Source of the DNA: Lachnospiraceae bacterium
GTDB lineage: Bacteria; Bacillota; Clostridia; Lachnospirales; Lachnospiraceae
Assembly (NCBI GenBank): GCA_900766815.1
Contig: CAAFWV010000018.1
Span: 1-21,840 of the forward strand
Direction: 5' to 3'
DNA length: 21,840 bases
The position numbers were made by a program, and so were the translations under genes. Below, piece by piece: positions 1 to 6,857 of the stretch. The stretch's first letter is position 1. Each line of letters opens with the position of its first letter. Below the pieces are notes generated by a model. The model was not told the origin of the DNA and did no database searches. It saw nothing but the letters and a program-made list of their open reading frames with translations.

Positions 1-576
1 ACATTTGACCGGGCAATCGCATATGCCATGGACTATCCGGATACTCTCTGGTGCTATGGCAATCATGATGTCAGCTACCCGTGGGGAAGGCTTGAGACCG
101 GATATTCTCCTTATGCCGAGAGGACGGTCATATCAAAGCTCGAAGAACTTGAGAACAGCCTTAAGAGTCCGGCACAGATCAACATAATCCATCGGATTGA
201 CAATGTGCTTTTCTCACATGGAGGGCTTACAGCTGATTTTCTGAAATGGCTAAACGCGGATCTGCTGTTTGCTGATATAGATGATGTTATTACAGCGGTG
301 AACGATGCTTCCCATGATTATCTCTGGAATGATAAATCACCGTTATGGCTCAGACCACAGTGCGAGACCAGAGAGATATTCAGAGCAGATACCTACAAAC
401 AGGTGGTAGGGCATACTCCGGTGGAGAAGATATTTGAAAAAGACGGCATCATATCCACAGATGTGTTCTCTACCTATAGAGACGGAAGACAGATTGGAGA
501 GTCGGCGATGATTGTTATTGATTCGGAAACAGGGAAATATGAGAAGACAGCAGTTATGGGGAAACAGGGAGTGTGA
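1..576 (+). CDS. Calcineurin-like metallophosphoesterase (5' partial)
   Basis: The reading frame is open from base 1, so the N-terminus lies outside the window. About 191 residues are visible. The metal-binding GNHD signature occurs near the start (CYGNHDVS), followed downstream by SHGG (SHGGLT) and GHTP (VVGHTPVEK). This is the order of metal- and phosphate-binding blocks in PPP-type Ser/Thr phosphatases and diadenosine-tetraphosphate-hydrolase-like enzymes. The Asp blocks expected before GNHD are cut off by the window edge. The product is probably a soluble cytoplasmic phosphoesterase; the substrate (phosphoprotein or dinucleotide) cannot be told from sequence alone. Its stop codon overlaps the start of the next short ORF (TGATG), which suggests translational coupling to what is now a degraded gene. 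The family call is firm, the substrate is not. Confidence 0.82.
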   Translation, partial: TFDRAIAYAMDYPDTLWCYGNHDVSYPWGRLETGYSPYAERTVISKLEELENSLKSPAQINIIHRIDNVLFSHGGLTADFLKWLNADLLFADIDDVITAVNDASHDYLWNDKSPLWLRPQCETREIFRADTYKQVVGHTPVEKIFEKDGIISTDVFSTYRDGRQIGESAMIVIDSETGKYEKTAVMGKQGV

Positions 577-854
577 TGAGGATGAAGGAACCTACACAGC
601 AATATTCAGATTTAATTAATTCATTACAATCCAGGATACAGGCATTGGAGGATGAAAACCGACTTTTGAAAGAGCGTTTGGATGAAGCCGGTATTTCGTA
701 TGCGGATATTGTGTCTGGCGACGCTGAAGGAGTTGTGGAATTGTATGACCCGGATCAGGGTGCTCGTATAAAGAAATTTGATGTTACGGATAAGATTGCA
801 AGTGATTTCTTTATGATGTTCTGCCGCGGAAGGAAGGATTTGGTAAGACTGTAG
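576..854 (+). CDS. N-terminal remnant of a TOTE conflict-system primase-helicase
   Basis: This short ORF encodes about 92 residues. The start is taken at ATG 576, which overlaps the upstream stop; GTG 573 and ATG 582 are alternatives. An AGGGAG at 566-571 is the likely ribosome site. The first half is a charged heptad-like coiled coil (LEDENRLLKERLDEAG), followed by YDPDQGARI and a segment ending FFMMFCRGRKD. From memory of the family, a coiled coil leading into a block like FFxxFxGRxDVY is how the large TOTE-system proteins (archaeo-eukaryotic primase plus superfamily-2 helicase) begin. Those proteins are several hundred residues or more, so this is only the beginning. The frame stops just after the GRKD block, and the sequence immediately following encodes helicase motif I in another frame (next entry). 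It is probably non-functional, although the coiled-coil peptide could still be made. Confidence 0.6.
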   Translation: MRMKEPTQQYSDLINSLQSRIQALEDENRLLKERLDEAGISYADIVSGDAEGVVELYDPDQGARIKKFDVTDKIASDFFMMFCRGRKDLVRL

Positions 855-910
855 TCTGCTGCGACATGATCGCAAGAAGAGGCATAAGTACCTTATACCT
901 TTTGCTTGAA
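824..910 (+). pseudogene. Helicase Walker A fragment of the same broken TOTE-type gene
   Basis: In the frame +2 relative to the window (codon GGA at 836-838), the DNA reads P-R-K-E-GFGKTVVCCDMIARRG-ISTLYL. This is a helicase motif I (GxGKT) with the following helix and strand, much like the motif I region of TOTE-system DEAD/DEAH helicases. It overlaps the end of the preceding ORF in a different frame. In an intact protein several hundred residues should lie between the primase start and this motif, so an internal deletion with a frame change has joined the two ends. After about position 905 the resemblance fades and there is no start codon or ribosome site. This is a dead remnant; the identification rests on motif reading, not on a search. 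Confidence 0.5.
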
Positions 911-941
911 ATAATATGCCATTTTATGCATATAATATGCC
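911..941 (+). repeat. Two direct copies of ATAATATGCC, 21 bp apart
   Basis: ATAATATGCC occurs at 911-920 and again at 932-941, exactly two helical turns apart start to start. The TATGCC half also forms the arms of the 16-bp palindrome at 1160-1175. These could be surviving operator half-sites for the nearby degenerate antitoxin-like gene, but no intact regulator is present to bind them. Confidence 0.4.
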
Positions 942-996
942 GAGTTAAGAGGTATGCAAACTTTAAGAAATGCCGAAAATACAAGGAGTTTTGAGT

Positions 997-1027
997 ATGA
1001 TAAAAGTACTATTCATCTGCCACGGCA
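997..1027 (+). repeat. Left copy of a 31-bp direct repeat (possible attachment site)
   Basis: The left copy pairs with 6858-6888. It matches at 29 of 31 positions, including an uninterrupted 16-mer TTCATCTGCCACGGCA. Both copies are the first codons of a tyrosine phosphatase gene. The layout (stub on one side, full gene on the other, about 5.86 kb between) is what insertion of an element into the 5' end of a gene leaves. No integrase is present in the interval, so this is an inference. Confidence 0.5.
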
Positions 1028-1062
1028 CTATCACTAGATACTCTTATAAAGCCCGTAAATAA
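997..1062 (+). pseudogene. 5' stub of a low-molecular-weight protein tyrosine phosphatase gene
   Basis: The ATG at 997 has a good AAGGAG at 983-988. It encodes only 21 residues, starting MIKVLFICHGTITR, and stops at 1060-1062. The first 31 bases match the start of the intact phosphatase at 6858 with two mismatches, and the upstream ribosome-site region also resembles it (AAGGAGTTTTGAG against AAGGAGTTTGAAG). The catalytic Cys-X5-Arg spacing is still present (C8 to R14), but the family's conserved Asn and second Cys are replaced by Thr. Similarity ends abruptly after the P-loop codons. This is not a working enzyme. It is either a truncated duplicate or the leftover half of a gene used as an insertion target. 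Confidence 0.7.
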
Positions 1063-1087
1063 GCCATTTCTTGGCTGAAAAAGTGCT

Positions 1088-1108
1088 CTTCTACACACTT
1101 ACTACACG
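1088..1108 (+). repeat. Paired CTACAC motifs beside the phosphatase stub
   Basis: CTTCTACACA (1088-1097) and TTACTACACG (1099-1108) lie 11 bp apart and are followed by a run of T. A cleaner copy of the same arrangement, two perfect TTACTACACA at 6719-6728 and 6731-6740 followed by TTTT, lies upstream of the intact phosphatase. The pairing of this motif with both phosphatase copies is visible in the sequence; its role (for example recombinase arm sites) is a guess. Confidence 0.45.
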
Positions 1109-1151
1109 TTTTTTAGAGAAATAGCTCGGTATGATTACATTAAATGGATAA

Positions 1152-1183
1152 TTGACAATATGGCATATATGCCATGTGATAAT
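1152..1183 (+). promoter_or_regulatory. Promoter-like region with a 16-bp palindromic operator
   Basis: A perfect -35 hexamer TTGACA is at 1152-1157 and a GATAAT -10-like hexamer is at 1178-1183. The 20-bp spacing is longer than ideal. Between them is the perfect 16-bp palindrome ATGGCATATATGCCAT (1160-1175). The small antitoxin-like ORF starts 9 bp downstream. A palindrome between -35 and -10 is the usual layout for an autorepressed toxin-antitoxin operon, which fits the N-terminus of that ORF. Confidence 0.5.
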
Positions 1184-1191
1184 AGTTAAGA

Positions 1192-1404
1192 ATGATGAGG
1201 ATGAGAACATTTGATGAAATGCTTTCCAAGCAGTTGAAGGATGAAGAATTTAGAAAAGAATATGATGCTGTTAAGTTGTTAAATGGTGCAGTATTTGCAT
1301 CAAAGGTTACAGGTACATCAACAAAGAAAGTAAGTGATATTGCGACTATTTCGATGCTTGAGCCTTCAAGACCAGATCTGTGTGGAACATTTATGGGGCT
1401 ATGA
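1192..1404 (+). pseudogene. Degenerate antitoxin-like ORF (HigA/XRE-type N-terminus)
   Basis: This is a 70-residue ORF with possible starts at ATG 1192, 1195 or 1201. The first 22 residues (RTFDEMLSKQLKDEEFRKEY) resemble the short leader typical of HigA-like XRE antitoxins that accompany RelE/HigB toxins. The helix-turn-helix expected next is not recognisable; the remainder (AVKLLNGAVFASKVTG and onward) does not fit a known domain to my eye. No toxin gene lies on either side. The palindromic promoter immediately upstream supports a former autoregulated antitoxin. It is probably a decayed gene, but a real small protein cannot be excluded. Confidence 0.4.
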
Positions 1405-1408
1405 CTTT

Positions 1409-1522
1409 ATGGCTTCACGCTATAAAGAGGCTCCGGAAGACTCTTTTAGGAAAATAGCTGATCATGTGAAGAAACTGTTTCCTGCTGCAACAGAGATGCA
1501 GATATTGAAAGTTTTGAAGTAG
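1409..1522 (+). CDS. Small ORF of unknown function, possible gene remnant
   Basis: This is a 37-codon reading frame (MASRYKEAPEDSFRKIADHV...), +1 shifted relative to the preceding antitoxin-like ORF and overlapping its neighbourhood. It looks like a hydrophilic helical segment, and the frame stays open upstream to about 1334. There is no clear ribosome site. I do not recognise a family. It may be the C-terminal end of the same degenerate gene after a frameshift or deletion. Nothing else is apparent between 1523 and 1615. Confidence 0.25.
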   Translation: MASRYKEAPEDSFRKIADHVKKLFPAATEMQILKVLK

Positions 1523-1633
1523 GGCAGTGGCGTTGTATTATGTGAATAGGAAAATGGATTACCGATCGAGATGATGTTGATTGAATAATAGCAGGACTTG
1601 CATGTTGCTGTTAGAGGGAGCAAAAGGAAAACT

Positions 1634-2554
1634 ATGATAAATACACTAAAAACGCAAATACGGAAATATTATGTTGGAAAGGAACAGGTAGTGGAAAATC
1701 TACTGATATGTCTCTTTGCCGGTGGGCATGTTCTTCTGGAGGATGTCCCGGGGGTGGGAAAGACCACGCTTGCATCCACGTTGGCCCGGTCGGTGGACTG
1801 CGACTTTGGTCGCATTCAGTTTACACCGGATACGCTTCCTACGGATGTGATGGGGACAGAGATCTACAATATGAAGACCGGCGAATTTGAATACAGAAAG
1901 GGTGCCGTGATGCATCAGATCGTACTTGCTGATGAGATCAACAGAACTTCTCCGAAGGTACAGTCTGCCTTATTGGAAGCCATGTCTGAGGGACAGACAA
2001 CTGTGGGCGGCAGGAAGTATGATTTACCAAAGCCCTTTATGGTGATTGCTACCCAGAATCCTGTGGAATTTATGGGCACATATCCTTTACCGGAAGCACA
2101 GATGGACAGATTTATGATGAAATTGTCCCTTGGTTATCCGGGAGAGGAAGAGGAAATCCGCATGGTTTCCAATATGCTTTCGGGAACTGACATGGAAGCG
2201 ATCGAAAGTATGATGACGGATCAGGATGTGATTGGGATACAAAAGAAAGTAGCGGCGGTTACGGTGAAACCCGGTATCCAGAAGTATGCTTACGATATTG
2301 TGGAAGGCACCAGACACAATGAAAACTTGGTGCTGGGGGCAAGCCCGCGTGCTTTACTGGCTCTGATTAGAGCCGCACAGGCAAAAGCATTTATGGACGG
2401 GAGAGATTATGTTAAGCCGGACGATATCAAGTCATTGGCTTATGAAGTTCTGGGTCACAGACTGGTTCTTACTTCCGAGGCAAAGTTTGCCTGTACCGAA
2501 GTAAGAAAGATTCTGGATTCTGTTGTGGGAAAAGTAAAAGTGCCACAAGCGTAA
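1634..2554 (+). CDS. MoxR-family AAA+ ATPase
   Basis: A cytoplasmic AAA+ chaperone-like ATPase of about 306 residues. Walker A is EDVPGVGKTT (GVGKT at about residues 40-44), Walker B is IVLADEINR, sensor 1 is VIATQNP, the arginine-finger region is EAQMDRF, and a sensor-2-like ASPRALLAL is near the C-terminus. This is the full MoxR set and the usual length. ATG 1634 is preferred because AAAAGGAAA lies 4 bp upstream; an in-frame TTG at 1598 would add 12 residues. It is followed after 12 bp by a DUF58 protein and then a membrane transglutaminase, the classic MoxR/DUF58/TgpA-like set. MoxR proteins are thought to help assemble or activate partner proteins, commonly VWA- or DUF58-type. The actual client here is unknown. 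Confidence 0.93.
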   Translation: MINTLKTQIRKYYVGKEQVVENLLICLFAGGHVLLEDVPGVGKTTLASTLARSVDCDFGRIQFTPDTLPTDVMGTEIYNMKTGEFEYRKGAVMHQIVLADEINRTSPKVQSALLEAMSEGQTTVGGRKYDLPKPFMVIATQNPVEFMGTYPLPEAQMDRFMMKLSLGYPGEEEEIRMVSNMLSGTDMEAIESMMTDQDVIGIQKKVAAVTVKPGIQKYAYDIVEGTRHNENLVLGASPRALLALIRAAQAKAFMDGRDYVKPDDIKSLAYEVLGHRLVLTSEAKFACTEVRKILDSVVGKVKVPQA

Positions 2555-2566
2555 GGAGAACATACA

Positions 2567-3724
2567 TTGAGAAGAAATAGAATTGTCTGGCTCCTTCTGC
2601 TATTGCTTTCCGTTGTGGCAATTTCCTTTTATGGGGGTGCTGTAAGCTACGGCTTTTTCTATACCATGTTGGCAATTCCCGCAGTATCGCTTTTGTACCT
2701 GTTGTATGCATATGTGTTCTTTCGTATCTATCAACACAACGACGGCAGGCAATTGGTGGTAGATGATGCAGTACCATATAGCTTTCGTCTGATCAACGAA
2801 TTTCCGCTGCCCTTTGTGGGTATCAGAGTTGGTTTCTTTTCACCCTTTTCTACGATCAACGATTTAAGCGATCAGACAGAATATGAGCTCATGCCTCATA
2901 CAGGCATCTCCAGAGAGACCACAATCGTATGCCACTACAGAGGCGAGTATGCGATCGGTATCAAAGAGGTTGAAATTCAGGACTTTTTCAGATTATTTAA
3001 GATCAAATATACGAACCGTGAGAGTAAACGTGTTACGGTCAATCCCAAAATAGTGTTTCTGGAAAATCTCAAAAGCTTTGAAGTGTACTTCAGGGATGCA
3101 TATAAAAATGTTTCCAAGCCGGATATTGTAACCAGAGAGTATGTTACCGGAGATGATGTGAGATTCATCAACTGGAGTCAGGCCGCACGTACCGGCACCT
3201 TAATGACCAGGGACAGAATCGGAGAAGAGGGTAACGGTGTATCCATCATTATGGACGCCTGCAGGTATAGTGAAGACCCTTATGTATATCTTCCTGTTGA
3301 AAATAAGGTTCTGGAACTGACGCTTGCTGTCTCTTTGTTCTTTTGCAACAAAAAGATTGGTTCCAATGCATATCATTTCAATCGACAGATCATATGTCAG
3401 GTGGTTGATAACAATCTTCAGTTTGAGAGTTTTTACAAACAGATGTCAGTCCTTTATTTCAGTGCGTCCAATACCCAGAAACGGCTGTTCGAAAATCTGC
3501 TTGGTATGGAACAGATATTCCACAGTGCAGTAGTGTACATGGTGCTTCCTGTGTTTAGTGAATATGCGGTGCAGATGATCAACAGGTTATCCCAGAGAAA
3601 TATATACACCATTGTGTATCTTGTAAGCGATGAGACAGATGACAACCCTAATTTATCCCGAGGGGATATGGTAGAGATCATTCCTGTTTCTCCCGAAGCA
3701 AAGCTGGAGGAGGTGTTGTTATGA
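2567..3724 (+). CDS. DUF58 membrane protein
   Basis: A 385-residue protein starting at TTG 2567; AAGGAG at 2553-2558 gives ideal spacing. Two hydrophobic segments at roughly residues 6-24 and 27-50 anchor it in the membrane, with the rest cytoplasmic or exposed depending on topology. The DUF58 signature REYVTGDDVRFINW-SQAAR lies at about residues 188-207, followed by a VWA-like stretch (GVSIIMDACRYSED). DUF58 proteins regularly sit next to MoxR ATPases and transglutaminases, and the function of the set is poorly defined (envelope or peptide processing is often suggested). Its stop overlaps the start of the next gene by 4 bp (ATGA), so the two are translationally coupled. Confidence 0.9.
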   Translation: MRRNRIVWLLLLLLSVVAISFYGGAVSYGFFYTMLAIPAVSLLYLLYAYVFFRIYQHNDGRQLVVDDAVPYSFRLINEFPLPFVGIRVGFFSPFSTINDLSDQTEYELMPHTGISRETTIVCHYRGEYAIGIKEVEIQDFFRLFKIKYTNRESKRVTVNPKIVFLENLKSFEVYFRDAYKNVSKPDIVTREYVTGDDVRFINWSQAARTGTLMTRDRIGEEGNGVSIIMDACRYSEDPYVYLPVENKVLELTLAVSLFFCNKKIGSNAYHFNRQIICQVVDNNLQFESFYKQMSVLYFSASNTQKRLFENLLGMEQIFHSAVVYMVLPVFSEYAVQMINRLSQRNIYTIVYLVSDETDDNPNLSRGDMVEIIPVSPEAKLEEVLL

Positions 3725-5943
3725 TGCATTTTCTCTATGACCTTTGCTATATGCTTCCCCTTAATCTGGTTGCTGCACTCAGCTTTCTGACTTACCTGGG
3801 GCGGCAGGAGGACAGTTTGGGGGGCTGTATTGCAGGAATTCTGGTTATTTTATTTGTGCTGGCTCTGGGGCATACCGGCAAGAAGGAGCGTATCCTGATC
3901 TGCGGTGTGGTAACCTTTGCTGTTGCAGGATTATGCTGGGTTCTCGGGGAAGAAAAGCGTGCATACCTTCTGGAACGCCTGGACTTTTTGCCGATGATTC
4001 TGGGTGTAGCAGTTGGGTGCATGATTGTAGGGAAATTGGCGCAGGATTATCTCTGGCTGATGCTTGTGGTGGCACTTGCTTTGGTGGGCAATCTGATTTA
4101 TCTGATGATAGGTGGGATTCCTATGTCCAGGGTGGCAGTAGCGGGATCATTCCTGGTTATCATGATTTATCTTGCCACCGGCATACAAACACATTGGGAA
4201 AAGAGTGGGTACACAGATCTGAAGACGCATGTTTCACTGATTGCCCCGATGTTGTTGATCACGTTCCTTTTGGTCTGCCTGTCTCCTGCTCCGGAGAAAC
4301 CTTTTGACTGGTCTCCGGTCAAAAATCTCTGGGAGTGGACGGTTGTGGGATGCAAACGTCTCACCGGAATACTGGTCAGCAGAGAGGATGAATACCAAGT
4401 TACCGGTTTTTCGGAGAACAGTTCCTTTGGGGGAAGCGTGGATCAGAAGGAAAAAGATGTCATGCTTCTGACAAATTATGATAAGTCTCTGGACAGTCTG
4501 TATCTTGGTGGCATTACTTTTGGAGAGTATACCGTCAATGGCTGGGAAGGGGATAAGGAAGAAGAGAGCAACTATCGACAGTTTGATTATTTGGAAACAA
4601 GAGCAGCCATAAGAAACTATGACCTTGAAAATGAGAGTGATTACCTGAAGAAGGCTGTTTTCAAAGCGGAAAACAGGCTTTTATATACAAAACATGTCTT
4701 TGTGCCGGGCAAAGTAGATCTGGAAAGCGGTATCGCAGAGATTCCAAAGTATAAAGAGACAGAAGAGGGCATTTTGACCACATCCGGGCTTCGATATGGT
4801 GATACTTACTCTGTGTCCTGGTATCGGCTGAATGTCTCGAATCCTGACCTGGCGGTGCTGATGGATCAGGCGAAACCCATTGCAGAAACACAGTGGCAGG
4901 ATACCTTGAAAAAAGCAGAGGTATCTGAACCGGAAGCATATTCCTATGACAAGTATCTGCGTTACAGAGCTACCATTTATGAGAAATATGGGACTACTGT
5001 GGGACTGTCTCCGGAAGTAACCGCTCTTGTAGAACAGATTACGGAAGGCATTGGGGGAAAGTATGAGCGTCTTCAGGCAATTGCGGCGTATCTGCAAACC
5101 ATGGAATATAATACCGCACCGGGACCTATTCCCACCCAAGTGACCAATGCCTCTTCCTACCTGGATTATTTTCTGTTGGAATCCGGTCAAGGCTATTGTG
5201 TGCACTATGCCACGGCCTTTGTTTTGCTGGCACGGGAGTGCGGGTATCCTGCCCGGTATGTGCAGGGATACTGTGTGAAAATGAATCCTAAGACAAAAGA
5301 ATATCTTGTCACAGAAGGAAGGGCACATGCCTGGGCTGAAGTGTATTTTGATCACTTCGGGTGGGTGGTTTTTGAAGCCACACCGGGGTATTCCTTATCC
5401 AACGGATGGAATGTGGGAAAGACGACTAATGTTGCGGTACAAAAGCCTCCCGTTCCCCGACCCCAACCAAGTGAAACTGTGGAGGATATCCTTCCCGAGG
5501 AGCTTCTAAGGGAAGAAAAGAAAGTCATACGTATCAGCTACATTGTTGTACCTGTTCTGCTGGCAGTACTTTATGGAGTCATATATCTGTTCATCAGTCA
5601 GCTGCTTACGAAGCATAAATACCGAAAGATGAGTAACGATGCAAAGGTAAGATTTTTAATGCAGCGAAATCTGAAAATGCTTAGACGGTTGGGCTATCCG
5701 CTATTACCAACCGAAACAATCGAAGAGTATGGTTGCAGGGTGGAAGCAGAATCCCTGGGCCGGCTTCCTGCTTTGCATTCTCTGGGATTGTATGAGAAGC
5801 TTTTGTATTCCGACTACCGGCCAAATGCAGAAGACGTGGAGGTGGTCGAGCAGGACTACAGACTGCTGGGGACGCTTCTTTTGTCTCGGCCAGCGCCCTT
5901 TGTCTTCATAGATGCCGGATTTTGTCCGAAGAATTTGAAGTAG
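3721..5943 (+). CDS. Transmembrane transglutaminase-like (TgpA-type) protein
   Basis: A 740-residue membrane protein. About seven hydrophobic segments fill residues 1-200, a large extracytoplasmic region follows, and a further transmembrane segment lies near residues 603-628 before a cytoplasmic DUF4129-like tail. The transglutaminase-like core holds the expected triad: Cys493 in GQGYCVHYA, His536 in RAHAWAEVY, and an acidic residue, Glu552, in VFEATPGY where many relatives have Asp. A GGAGGAGG site precedes ATG 3721 (ATG 3724 is an in-frame alternative). It completes the MoxR/DUF58/transglutaminase operon. Related proteins may act as proteases or acyl-transfer enzymes on the outer face of the membrane, and the substrate is not known. 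No terminator is evident before the next gene. Confidence 0.9.
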   Translation: MMHFLYDLCYMLPLNLVAALSFLTYLGRQEDSLGGCIAGILVILFVLALGHTGKKERILICGVVTFAVAGLCWVLGEEKRAYLLERLDFLPMILGVAVGCMIVGKLAQDYLWLMLVVALALVGNLIYLMIGGIPMSRVAVAGSFLVIMIYLATGIQTHWEKSGYTDLKTHVSLIAPMLLITFLLVCLSPAPEKPFDWSPVKNLWEWTVVGCKRLTGILVSREDEYQVTGFSENSSFGGSVDQKEKDVMLLTNYDKSLDSLYLGGITFGEYTVNGWEGDKEEESNYRQFDYLETRAAIRNYDLENESDYLKKAVFKAENRLLYTKHVFVPGKVDLESGIAEIPKYKETEEGILTTSGLRYGDTYSVSWYRLNVSNPDLAVLMDQAKPIAETQWQDTLKKAEVSEPEAYSYDKYLRYRATIYEKYGTTVGLSPEVTALVEQITEGIGGKYERLQAIAAYLQTMEYNTAPGPIPTQVTNASSYLDYFLLESGQGYCVHYATAFVLLARECGYPARYVQGYCVKMNPKTKEYLVTEGRAHAWAEVYFDHFGWVVFEATPGYSLSNGWNVGKTTNVAVQKPPVPRPQPSETVEDILPEELLREEKKVIRISYIVVPVLLAVLYGVIYLFISQLLTKHKYRKMSNDAKVRFLMQRNLKMLRRLGYPLLPTETIEEYGCRVEAESLGRLPALHSLGLYEKLLYSDYRPNAEDVEVVEQDYRLLGTLLLSRPAPFVFIDAGFCPKNLK

Positions 5944-5971
5944 TAGTTTTCATAAACAGGAGTGTATGATC

Positions 5972-6571
5972 ATGCAGGTATTTGTTGTATATTGTCATCC
6001 AAGCAAAAACAGTTTCACCCATGCAGTGAAAGAATCTTTTATAAAAGGATTGGAAGACGGAGGGCATACCTATGAGATTTCTGATTTGTATGCTGACCGG
6101 TTTGATCCGGTTATGTCCGAAGCGGAGTATCTGCGGGAAGGTTTTTACAGAGGAGAAGATCCGGTTGCAGAGGATGTCCTTAAGGAACAAGGCAAAATCA
6201 ATCGTGCAGATATCATTGTGTTTATCTATCCCGATTTTTGGACGGCTTCGCCTGCCATGCTGGAAGGTTGGTTTCAGAGAGTATGGACCTACGGATTTGT
6301 TTACGGCGATGAACCTGCTATGAAAACTTTGGAGAAGGCAATGTTTCTTGTTACCATGGGCGGTTCCTTGCAGGATGAGGTAAGACAAGTTCAGTTGGAA
6401 GCTATGAAGACCGTTATGGTAGGAGACAGAATCAGAAATCGGGCAAAGCAATGTGAAGTGTATGCATTTGACCAGATGACCAGAGGCTATGGCAATGACG
6501 AAAACAGAGAAAAGAGAATAGCTGAATTCTGCCGAAAAGCGTATGAGATGGGAAGAAACATCAGGTATTAG
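5972..6571 (+). CDS. NAD(P)H-quinone-reductase-like flavoprotein (flavodoxin_2 fold)
   Basis: A soluble enzyme of 199 residues. The N-terminus MQVFVVYCHPSKNSF is the first strand and phosphate-binding loop of the NQO/MdaB/KefF family. The central YPDFWTASPAMLEGWFQRVW matches the family's P-x-W-w-x-x-P-A-x-l-x-G-W-x-x-R-V block, which contacts the flavin, and is followed by TYGFVYG. ATG 5972 has better spacing from AGGAG (5958-5962) than the in-frame ATG 5966. It lies 28 bp after the transglutaminase gene on the same strand and may be the operon's last gene, though nothing links its function to the others. Expected activity is two-electron reduction of quinones or similar electrophiles with NAD(P)H. 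Confidence 0.85.
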   Translation: MQVFVVYCHPSKNSFTHAVKESFIKGLEDGGHTYEISDLYADRFDPVMSEAEYLREGFYRGEDPVAEDVLKEQGKINRADIIVFIYPDFWTASPAMLEGWFQRVWTYGFVYGDEPAMKTLEKAMFLVTMGGSLQDEVRQVQLEAMKTVMVGDRIRNRAKQCEVYAFDQMTRGYGNDENREKRIAEFCRKAYEMGRNIRY

Positions 6572-6857
6572 GGCTCTTCGTAGGGAAACAAAGAAGTGAC
6601 ATTATCATTGAACAAGTTGATGATGAGATGTATTTACTGAATAGATATTTGACAGACAAAATGAAGGTGATGGCGATGCCAGCAAAGCCTTATAAATCAA
6701 TGGTTTGAGGCATATAATTTACTACACAGTTTACTACACATTTTATACGATAATTTACGAAGATTTGTGAAGAATCTTGTAAAATATGAAAATATAGTAG
6801 AGTTGAAAAAGCTAGGAAATATAAGGCTTTGAAGACTTATGAAGGAGTTTGAAGAGA
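6572..6857 (+). other. Intergenic stretch with paired TTACTACACA repeats and an ORF tail
   Basis: This is AT-rich sequence upstream of the phosphatase gene. A frame open from the end of the preceding gene to a TGA at about 6707 reads ...SDIIIEQVDDEMYLLNRYL... with no start codon or ribosome site, so it may be the tail of a lost gene; I do not recognise it. Two perfect 10-mers TTACTACACA at 6719-6728 and 6731-6740 follow, then TTTT. A weak hairpin (AAGATT/AATCTT) lies near 6760-6780. No convincing sigma-70 promoter was found. Confidence 0.35.
6719..6740 (+). repeat. Tandem pair of TTACTACACA
   Basis: There are two identical 10-bp copies, 12 bp apart start to start, followed by TTTT. A diverged pair with the same arrangement is at 1088-1108, next to the phosphatase stub. 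See the 31-bp direct repeat entries for the possible link. Confidence 0.6.

Noticed and set aside
1089..1110. Terminator after the phosphatase stub
   Set aside because: The T-run follows CTACAC repeats and not a stem, so no hairpin can form.
4681..5355. 224-codon minus-strand open frame inside the transglutaminase gene
   Set aside because: It lies wholly opposite the catalytic core of the transglutaminase; its Cys/His/Phe-rich text is typical of a shadow frame.
5906..6451. 181-codon open frame on the minus strand opposite the flavoprotein gene
   Set aside because: It is antisense to a gene with clear family motifs, has no recognisable domain and lacks a convincing ribosome site.
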